Shown here: positions 1 through 8,812 of the stretch, one piece after another | Layout: every line of letters begins with the position of its first letter | Numbering within the stretch: the stretch's first letter is position 1 | Assembly: GCA_015680635.1 (NCBI GenBank) | Contig: JAABOA010000415.1 | Location: 1-15,433 of the forward strand | From: Lunasporangiospora selenospora | Lineage: Eukaryota; Mortierellomycota; Mortierellomycetes; Mortierellales; Mortierellaceae | DNA length: 15,433 nucleotides | Direction: 5' to 3' | The notes under the pieces: generated by a model | Told to the model about the DNA's origin: nothing | What the model saw: only the letters and a program-made list of their open reading frames with translations | The model's database searches: none | Made by a program: the position numbers and the translations under genes

Positions 1-669
1 GTCTGCTGCTTATTACTGCCCGTAAGAGAAGTAAAAAAAATTGAAATGGACAATAGAACATTCTTTACATTACTTCTACCCTGGCAATAAACCAGCTCTT
101 CTTCACACCGTTGTCTTTTGATTGCCGTACTAGCTCTTTTTCTGCCCATTACATCGAAGGATCAAAAAAGCAACATCGCTTTGAACACTTGGCTGCCACA
201 AGCCGGTAACCTGCCTTTGAATTTTTTACGGTCTCTTTTCTGCATCCTCTCATCCCTGATATTTACCTTAACCCACATCCATCCCTCTGTCTGTCCTCCT
301 CCGAAGGGGTGTGGAAAGAAATCCGAGGCTAATTTCCCTATGCGGTCCAGGGGAGCTTCTTCTGAAGCAGGGAGGCCATGCCATCTCGAGTGGACAAGTC
401 CTAGAGGCGAAAGGAGGTGGGTTTAGCCATCGAATCCAGCATTGGAGTTGGAAAATAAAAGGAAGCTCGTACATGGGACTTTTAACAAAAGAAAATCTGA
501 AAATTGTCCCCTCAGACCATTCTAACCAATGTTTGTTTATCCTTCATGTGAACCAGCAGAGAACCTTACTGGTCTTTTGCATCCGTTTCACACCTTGACT
601 TCATAAAGAGGTCCTTTTTTTTTTTTTGCGTCATGAAGAGCAAAAATGCCTTTTTTTTTTTTTATAAAT
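1..669. other. 3' flank of the TOG gene, no gene recognised
   Basis: Holds the start of the 3' UTR and then sequence with only short open frames of 68-102 codons on both strands, none with recognisable content or convincing splice structure. AATAAA on the plus strand at 86-91 could be the poly(A) signal of a gene arriving from beyond the left edge; this is speculative. Confidence 0.5.
615..663 (-). repeat. Two A13 tracts just after the TOG gene stop
   Basis: Two runs of 13 T on the plus strand (615-627 and 651-663) are A runs on the coding strand. The first begins six bases after the TAG stop (672-670), within ATTTATAAAA. They probably belong to the 3' UTR or poly(A) control region. Confidence 0.8.
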
Positions 670-3600
670 CTAAAAGTATTGTCCTGGCGCCTTGCTATTA
701 TTACTACTGGGGCTATTAGAGTCATTGACCGCTTGATGCTGATGATACTGTTGAAGTGCAAGTTGTGAGGATGTCAGTGTTTGGTTCTTCATCCTCGCTA
801 GGCGTTCCTTCATCAATGCCACCGTCTGTGCTCGTTCCTTGGCCGCCATCGACTCTTGAAGTGATTGAAGAGAGGGCGTGCTCATCATCATGCCTGTGCC
901 ACTACTACTTCCGGCACCGTTCATAGAACCCGTGAATCCACCATTGCCATATCCAGTGGTAGTGCTATTGAACCCAAACGATCCTCCCTCCTGTGATTGC
1001 GGTTGAAACGGTGTTCCAAAGGAAGGTGTAGGTGAAGTGGAGCTCTGGTAAAGGGATGTAGGTCGAGATCGGCTGTGCTGAGCTAGAATCTGTTGTTGCT
1101 GAAGTTGATGTTGTTGATAGTCAAGATCATTTCGTTGGTGCATCGAAAGACTGGGACTATTGCGTCCATCTGGCATGACTCGACCTGTCGTGTGGGAGTC
1201 AGTGGTATCCACACCTGGTTTCGACTCCTATTCAGTAGAATGTAGGTATCCAAAGATGTCGATCGTAAAAGTGGTTAATACTTGTTCATGGTGATACGAC
1301 TCAAGAGAAGACGCATTGGAAAAAAGGATGTGTCCCACGTACAGATTTAGGTAGTCCAAACATTTGTTGAAGTCTAGACAGTCGGTCTTTGTAGGATTCC
1401 GATGGGTCCACAGTATTGGCAGAAGCCGTGCTCTGGACAGAGATGCCGCCCTCAGAATTGGTGACCGACATGACACTTTCCCTACGCTTAGCTGCTTCAA
1501 TGTTGTCGCGCACAAGAGAGGTACCGATACCGCCCATTCCACCTGCGTTGGAGGCACTTGACCCACCCGCTTTGCTAGCGGATGCCGAATTGGCTTCCGC
1601 TTCAAGATTGGCGAGTCCACGGCGGATATAATTCTGAAAGAAGGTTCCTGTCTTGGTCAATTGGGCGTTCACCTTGGATTCCATTTGTGGGTATGTCTTT
1701 TGAAATTCGTACAAATCCTGGATACCCTGTGGTTACAAAATGAGAACAATAAAAAAGGGTTAGCCTCATCTACTTTGTGCACCCGAGTTGAGTGCATTCC
1801 TATATCCCTATCGTCTCTTTTCTTAGTTATCACCATCATCCTACCTGTTTGGTTTCTTCACGAGTTCCAATCTTGGTAAAGATCTGGGTCAATCGATTGT
1901 TCATCTCGGTTTCTGTCAGTCCTGTAAGATCGTCGCCACCTTCACCAGATCCTCCATGCTGAGAGCCTAGAGTAGGGCTCAGAGCAACGCTCATGCGATT
2001 ACGATTGTCGCCAGCACCAGTGCCTATGTTGCTGTGGGACATGCCATACATAGAGGTCTGAGATCCAATGTGGGTATTTGATGCCTCAAATCCTGGATCC
2101 TGCAATGTTCTCGGTGACAATGGCTGGAAGCGAGGAGACAGCTGGAACTGCGAAGACTGGTAGACTGTGCCTGAGCTTTGCGGCTGGAATCCTGGGCCCG
2201 AAATTTGCGACTGGAAGCCAGGGTTCTGAACATGAGGCTGGAGGCCGGGACCCTGGAGGCCAGGACCCTGGAGGTGGGATGGCGGCTGCTGTTGCTGTTG
2301 GAGCATATTATTGTGGGCAGCAAGGTTCTGAGCTGTCATTGCCCCAATGTGAGGGCGTGCAGTATTGGCGGACAAGGACTGTGTGGATGATGAGGGCTGC
2401 GCGGATGACAAAGGTTGCGCGGATGAGGGGGCCCGCCGTTTCTTGGATCCCGTCATTTGGACCAAGTACTGATGAACAGCAGATCGCGATGAATCCTGAA
2501 TTAAACCAAGATGGTTAAAGACATCATCGCCCATCCCTGAGGATAATTCAACGAGCACAGTCTTCACTGTTCTCAAAGGCATATCGCCAAGAGGCACACC
2601 CTCTTGACCATGTCGTTTCCACTCTGGTGGGGGAATAGAGACTAAAAAGTCGTTCAGATCCTGCAAAAGCTGATCCGGTTTCAATGTTCCTGCGTTGACA
2701 CACTCTTTGATAGTCTTGGTCAACTTCCAGATACACTTCATAATCAGACCTCCAAATTCGGCTTGAAGGGCAGAGTCCTGAACATTCCGGAGCTGCTGCG
2801 CGCAGCGTACCAGGATCAGTAGCAATGCCTGGAAGGTTGCATTTCGGTTGCTGTTCTCCAGCACCTTGACCATTGTAACATTAAGGGCCTTGACAAGCTG
2901 CTGGCCGCTCTCCACCTTATCCAAGTTCTTGTCCAAAAGGCGACTGGCAAGCTCATGCAAAAGGGTGTACAAAGGTTCCGACTTGACCTTGATTGCAAGC
3001 TCCTTGTTGGAAAAAATGCTGACGAGAGAGTTGACAAGATGTTTACAAACACGGGTCGTTGAGTTATTCCTCTGCTCCAATCCTGTGTATGCAAGACGAA
3101 TCTGCAGGGTGTGGGCATTGACGAGTTCGTTGATGTGTGGGATAATAGTGTCAAGTGGCCCATGGAGCGCCTTCTCCAGTTGCTTGAGAGCGTCAATACT
3201 CTGGTGAGCTTCGTCGCTAGTGATTTGGGTGACTAAAAAATCCATCTGAGCCTCTCCCCGCCGGTCCACTCCAGAGACAGAGAGACGATTGATCTGTGCA
3301 GATGGTGGCACGACAATGGAATTAGTAGGGTGAGATAGGCTACTGTTGGTTATACCATTGTTGCCAAGTCCATTGATGCCGCCAAGGCTTCCAAGTCCTC
3401 CTAATCTCGATCCAGGCATTGATTGAAGACTGGGCGTAACATCTTCCATGGTATCGTATGGTCGTTGCGTCATACCCATTGAGGTCTGAGGTGCGCCGCC
3501 TGAGTAATCATCGTATTCTGATTGCATATCCTGAAGACGAGAGATCCTGCTCGGTGCTCCTGGGAGTGCTGACTCAGATGATAATGAGAGGGGCTGTCCC

Positions 3601-6600
3601 GGCTTCCTGGGTGCCAACCGCGATCGGGGAGCAATAAGACCACTGCCTTGACCAGGTCCGGGAAGGGAAGGCAATGCAGGGATAGGTGATGATGCCTGTT
3701 CCCGTGGAGGCTGGGGCGCAGGCGCTGGGGGCGCAACATTTGCAACGGGACGAATACCAGAGGCTGGAACATCTTTCTTTAGTCCTGGAAGAGCAGATAC
3801 TGCTGTTTTGGCTCCAGCCTTTACTCCTGGGCGGGGCAAACTTGGAAGCGTGTTCAGTGCACCTCTTTCCGGTGCAGGTTTGCTGACAGGAGCTGGGCGG
3901 GGAGGTGGAGCGGGCTTGGCAGCCTCAATAATGGGCATGACTGTAGACTTGGCGGGTCCCTTAAGCTCGTTGCATCTGGAAACGACAGTATCGTAGCCTA
4001 CGTTACTGATAAGAATAGGCAAGAATGCCTGTCCAGCTTTTCGAACTTCTGCGCTACGGTCCTGCAAGCATTGGAGTGAAGGGGGAGCAAGTGGTCCCAA
4101 GTCTGGGAGAGTGACATCCTTTTCCTTTGCACCCGTGCAAAACGTGGTAAGCCAGACCAATAAGTCTTTTCGAAGGGTTGGAGAGTTGGTTACTAGCGAA
4201 ACAGCGAGCGGAGAGACGAGAGCATCAAGTCCAGATTGGGTAGCAAAGGCATCGAGCGCCGCAATCGAGGCATTCCTGACACTATCCTTTTGATCAGTAA
4301 GGCAGCTTGCTACGCCTGCGCACAAGATCCTGGCATATTTTTCAAAGGGCTTGCCCATAGCATTTGCAAGGCTAGCGCAGATTTCCATGGTTAGGACTTG
4401 AAGGTTTTTGTTACTGTCCGAAAGACGCAACTTCAGCGCTCCGGGAAGACCTCCGAGATTAGGCTTGATCCGCTTGTTTGCCTCCAGAATCGCCACGACC
4501 TTATCCAGGCCCTCCTTGCGAACCTTCCAGTTGGCATCGCCGCACTCTTCCAATAGCGCAGACGTAAACTGGTTTCCGATATCAATTCTCGGAAAGAGTT
4601 CCTCAACTGCTGCCCCGGCTCCATCAGAGCCTGCTTCTTCAGTGGATCCTTTTATGACCTGAGGAGGCTCCATATCGGCAACCTTGGCGAATTCAGCGTC
4701 GATAGCAGACAGGAGGGCAGAGTTGCAGTCCTCAACAAATGTCCGAATACCTAAGTAATAAGGAGAATATGTGAGTTTACAGTATCAAAAAAAACGAGCA
4801 ATACTGACACATTCATACACATTTCCAAATGAGATTCTTACTAGGTCCAATAAACCGACGAAGAGTGCCGAGAACAGTGACAGCATTCGTACGGACAGCC
4901 GCGTTCGCGCTGCCTAGAGCGACCTTCAGAAACTCGATAAGTTCACGCACTTGTACGCCCGTGATTCCGAAATCTTCTAGTTGTTGATTAATCCAGACCA
5001 GAGAATCTGCAAGGGCTTTCGGCGCTTTCAGCTTCTTTAAAGGATCGTACGACTGACTCAAAACAAATTGTAAAGAAATAGTTTCAGCATAGGTTGCCAA
5101 ACAATCTCCAGCAGCCTTCTTCAGTTTGATGTCTCCCATTTTGTCAATCATAGCTAAAGTCATTGAAAAGGAAAAATTCGTTAGGCAATGCCATAAATAT
5201 GGTTAAGAAGGGGGTCGCTTCTGGGTCGCTCGTCAGTTGAACCCACCTGGAATAGTAAGCGCAGCGCATGCTTTCGAGAATGAGGGCAACTTTTGGGCCT
5301 GGAGTTGAAGAATGCCATAAAGCTTGGTCGTGACCTGAAAGTTGCTCTCTTTCCAGCCAGGCTTTTTTGCTAACACTCGCGTAATTAACTCTGCTTCGAA
5401 TTCAGGGTTGCTATCCACGAGCTCATGCAGTTTTTCCATGGCTTCCAGACGAATCTTCCAGCCAGAGTTGGCGAATTCAGCAATCAGTTCAGGTGTAAGG
5501 AAGTCTGCTGCCTGATCTTCTGCAGTTTCATTTGAGAATTTGTAGCGTATAGGCTCGTCGTCTTTCTTTGATCCACCAGCCGCAGGCGCAGCTTTTTTGA
5601 CTGCCGAAGCGGCAGCAGGGGCCGGTGCTGCTGCTTTGCCAACAGGAGTTTTCTTCGCGGAAGAAAGTGCTGAAGGTTTAGCGACCAGCTTTTTCGCCGG
5701 GGCTTCTGCAGCCTTGGCAGGCGGAGCAGATGCAGCAGGTTTCTAAAAGTGGATTACAATAAAGTTAGTCTATAAATTGATCGTCATAATTGAGGGCTCA
5801 GAAGGCTGAGCGATGTGCTAAAAGAGCCATACCTTGGCTGGTGGTTTAGCTGCGACCTTTGGCGGTGCAGCTTTTGGTGGAGGAGCAACGGCAGGCTTGG
5901 CCTTGACAACGGCTTTCTCGCAATACTCCTTAACCTTGCCCATCTTGACTGTATCCAAGGATTCTGTGAATGGTGCCAGTAGCTTCTCTCCACAGCATTT
6001 CATCAAAGTACCAAGAGCCTCTGCAGCCGCCTCACGGACATTGGCATCTCCATCATCAAAAGACTTGACTAAGATATCACATGCTGTTTTGGTTTCTGGT
6101 TTTGAAGGGGAAATCTTGATATCTTTGAGGCGATGGATCTGGAGTTTGATGACTTCTGCTCTGATCTGAGGATTTTTGTGGACCGCATTAGATGCCGTGT
6201 CCTCCAGCAATTCTGCATATGATATCTAGATCGAGTTGCAACAAGACGTTAGATTATGTCTAGTGGGTTTAGCCATACCGGCCCTGAAAAGAGTACCCAA
6301 TGACTATTTGAGGAGTGGGTAGTTCCTTACCGTGCTGTAAATTGCATTAAGAGCGCCTGATAGAGCCTCAATCACATTTGTCTTTCGTTCCTTGAGACGA
6401 TCCATGATCAGTCCAGCTACTGACGACTTGTACCTTGAGAAACTCTCGCGCAACCCTTTGGCCAATCCTTCGAGACAGTTTGCTGCAACAATGACAATGT
6501 TAATGTTGGTATCTGCCATGCGCTATTGAGATAAAGACATGAATAAGTGGTTTATAACGTTTCTCAGCACTGTGTCCGTAAATCAAGATATAAATGGAAC

Positions 6601-8115
6601 ACATCTCTTACCTTTCCAAGAGCACTGACGAGCTCCGAATACGAGCCATCGCTGATCTTTGGCGACTTGCATAGTGTCAACAATCCATCCAGAGCTTCTT
6701 TTCTCTCCTGCCATTTCTTGGATGCCAGTAGTTCGTAAAAGTTGCTTTCCATTTTTGCATTGACATCCACAGGGTCGACCAGGTCCAGAGGATCCACAAT
6801 CTCCATATCCTCTTCTTCATCTTCTTCTCCGTCATCTCCATCGGCATCATCAGCGCCTATTGCTGCGTCTGCTGCGGCAGCCATCTCGGCCTGTTGTGAT
6901 CGTAAATACTTTAGTTGTGTAGGCCGTTCAGCAGGTAATTTCTCGAAAGCCTCAGTCAACTCCTTCACTTGCACTGGTTTCAGTTCTTCAAGCGAAGGGA
7001 CGATGGCCTTTCCGATCCATCGGTACAATTCTATTGTTAGAGCACTGGCCTCTGCGCGGACATTCTTATCAGAGTGTCCAAAAAGTGGTGGCAGCTTCTT
7101 CAAAAGTATCTTGAGGTTGACATTCTTAACGCCAAATGTCCTAAAAGAGTTTCCATCCAGTGACACAACAAATGCATAATAAGTCGGCTGAGACGAATGT
7201 AATCCATTAGAGCATGCCTTTTCAAAGGAGCATAACTCAAAAAGTCGTACCGAATAATGGCAGCGAGTGTGTTGGTCGTTGTGGCGACGAGCTTTGGTAG
7301 CTTTGCACTCAATCCTGGCAATACATCTTCCTACAGGGACAAAAGGTAAAGGAGCGTTATCGAACAGAGTCAATCTTCCTGATGAAGACAAGGCTTGGGT
7401 GTGGGTGTTGGGTGTGAGTGTGGACGTTTCCAAGCCGCGTGACCTACAATGACTGGATCTGGGGTGTCCACTTCGACATAGAGAAGAATAAGCTCCAGAG
7501 CCTTGGCTTTTGTGCCTGTCCTTGTGGCGGACAAGCACTTTTCGACAACTGCAGGGACAACATCGCTCTTTGTGCTGGAGAGCAAGATCAGAATGGGCAA
7601 TGAGATAAGGACGGTGTAGCCAAAGAATCAGTGATCAGAATGATGGGTGCTCCTGGATCATGTAGCCGTGACACACGATTGCAACGAGTCCCCATGCCTC
7701 CATGATTGGACAAGACGGCTCACCTGTTTGGATCCGGCGCATTCTCCACAAATTGAATGAGTGTAGTCAATCCTGACTCTTGCGCGACGGCATTTGAGTC
7801 AAGTGCAATTTTCTTTAGAGACCCTGCGTAACGCCGAAAGTCAGATGTTTCGACACTGGTGCGGAAGAGCTTGGCTAGCTCTTCATAGGCAGAGACACGA
7901 GCTTTCCAGTTCTAGATTGGGGGGGGGAGGCGTGTGTGATTTCTGTCGTCAGCTTTCTGTCGGGACGCATACCAACGCGGTACGTATAATCCCAAAGAAT
8001 CCCAATCCAATGACCAGGCAATCAGAACAGAGCTGCATACCTTGTGCTCCAACCTCTCCTGTACTGGAATGGAGTTGAAGTTTTCCTCTGGTGCATTCCC
8101 TCCGAATTCATCCAT
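670..8115 (-). CDS. XMAP215/ch-TOG/Stu2-family microtubule polymerase (multi-TOG protein)
   Basis: Spliced gene on the minus strand; my model has 12 exons: 8115-8041, 7911-7724, 7574-7448, 7330-7251, 7140-6612, 6522-6331, 6225-5833, 5742-5247, 5153-4842, 4750-1845, 1726-1343, 1227-670. They keep frame and give 2079 aa (human ch-TOG is about 2030). All introns are GT-AG, 89-149 nt. The family adds tubulin dimers at microtubule plus ends and at spindle poles. TOG1 is about residues 1-240, TOG2 275-503, TOG3 589-820 and TOG4 847-1076; each has the first-HEAT tryptophan (W27, W300, W623, W872) in a W-(K/Q)-x-R context. An acidic stretch (253-268) separates TOG1 and TOG2; a Lys/Ala/Pro linker (504-588) separates TOG2 and TOG3. 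A disordered Pro/Gly/Ser linker (1077-1298) follows TOG4, then a TOG6-like helical domain (1299-1565), a Gln/Ser/Pro/Gly-rich stretch, and a conserved tail (about 1744-1812 and 1877-1892) resembling the ch-TOG TACC-binding end. A last helix lies at 2014-2045. The start was chosen because the short N-terminus runs straight into TOG1 as in relatives. The family call is very sure; individual splice sites are inferred. Confidence 0.93.
2178..2267 (-). repeat. GPG(L/F)Q coding repeat in the TOG protein
   Basis: Residues about 1626-1655 carry degenerate five- to ten-residue units: GPGLQ, GPGLQ, NPGFQ, GPGFQ, with a further DPGFE about 30 residues on. The DNA shows matching repeats built on CCTGG and CTGGA. 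The region lies between the TOG6-like domain and the TACC-binding-type tail and is expected to be disordered. Confidence 0.8.
5563..5907 (-). other. Lys/Ala/Pro-rich linker between TOG2 and TOG3
   Basis: Residues 504-588 are almost wholly Ala, Pro, Lys, Val and Ser, like a histone H1 tail, and are split by an intron at 5743-5832. In this family, basic linkers bind the acidic microtubule lattice. In Stu2 such a linker directly follows TOG2, so this is the equivalent position, but here TOG3 follows. Confidence 0.75.
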
Positions 8116-8134
8116 GAGGCTGTGTGTAGTGTGG

Positions 8135-8164
8135 GCAGGTGCAGGTGCAGGTGCAGGTGCAGGG
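8135..8164 (-). repeat. Hexanucleotide repeat in the leader of the TOG gene
   Basis: Four perfect and one imperfect copy of GCAGGT (plus strand; ACCTGC on the coding strand) lie 20-49 nt upstream of the chosen ATG. If translated in the upstream-extended frame they would give an Ala-Pro run. They sit in a pyrimidine-rich leader. Confidence 0.85.
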
Positions 8165-8621
8165 GATGTTGAATGGTGGATGGAAGAGCTGTCCCAGGAA
8201 CGAAAAGTGGAGACTGGCGATAGAATACCACCGAATAATAAATACGAGTCGAACTCTTGTACGTCAGTAAAGGGAAACGACGGGGTAAGGAGGTAGAGTT
8301 GAGCAAAAGCGGGAGGGTAAAGAGATCGGTGCAATGGGATGTGTCGCAGTGAGGAAGGACGGAGTCAGCGCAGGATGGGCCCGAATGTACAAACGATGGG
8401 GTTGAGCAGAGGGTGGCCTGGCGGGAAGTGGTTGATACAGAAGCGGAATGGAGATGGGACGCGTGCGCTGCAGAAGTGATGGGACAGGGGCGGGACGGGA
8501 TGATTGGGATGATGGCGACAATTGAACTGAGAAGAGTGCGCCTTTTTGATGGCCAGCCTGCTCTCACTCAGGGGTCCCGTGATGCACCAGAGGGAGGCCA
8601 CCCTCCCGCTCCACAGTTTGC

Positions 8622-8658
8622 CTGCTCTCTCTCCTCTCTCCTCTCTGTCCCTCTCCCA
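8622..8658. repeat. CT/GA-rich simple tract
   Basis: Nearly pure C/T on the plus strand (CTCTCTCCTCTCTCC and similar), so GAGA-like on the minus strand. It sits about 500 bp upstream of the TOG gene ATG and could be a promoter GA tract or just simple sequence. Confidence 0.7.
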
Positions 8659-8803
8659 CCGTTGTGCACAGACAACAACAGATCCTGCATCATAAAAAAA
8701 CTCCCCTCCCAGAACAACGTGGCTTTTGCTTGGTAACGTCCAGTCAGGCAGGGGTAGAGGGAACAGTGAAGTACTGTACACAGACGGGTTGTCATCGACA
8801 TAC

Positions 8804-8809
8804 TTTATT
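8804..8809 (-). terminator. AATAAA poly(A) signal candidate, exportin gene
   Basis: AATAAA on the minus strand lies three bases past the TGA stop (8815-8813). It is the canonical hexamer, but fungi use it loosely and this is unusually close to the stop, so cleavage may use another element. Confidence 0.35.
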
Positions 8810-8812
8810 TGG

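Larger units (their letters stand above)
8116..8812 (-). promoter_or_regulatory. Intergenic region: exportin 3' end, then TOG gene promoter and leader
   Basis: About 700 bp between the exportin stop and the TOG gene ATG, both on the minus strand. Nearest the exportin stop is a possible poly(A) signal. A GA-rich stretch on the minus strand (8622-8658) and a C/T-rich stretch from about 8350 down to the ATG follow, a common layout for fungal promoters and leaders. A TATTTATTA-like sequence lies near 8234-8246. Several open frames cross here but are low-complexity and resemble nothing. I cannot place the transcription start. Confidence 0.5.

Noticed and set aside
2078-2518. 146-codon plus-strand open frame
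   Set aside because: It is antisense to the confirmed TOG gene exon and reflects repeat and GC content there.
6742-7179. 145-codon plus-strand Ser-rich open frame
   Set aside because: The Ser run is the antisense of the acidic TOG1-TOG2 linker (Glu/Asp codons); it is not a gene.
8135-8164. Short direct repeats considered as a CRISPR array or binding-site array
   Set aside because: Contiguous hexamers without spacers in a eukaryotic leader; a simple tandem repeat explains them.
8022-8567. 181-codon minus-strand open frame over the TOG leader and exon 1
   Set aside because: It is Ser/Pro/His/Leu rich from pyrimidine-rich DNA and is out of frame with the confirmed TOG1 exon.
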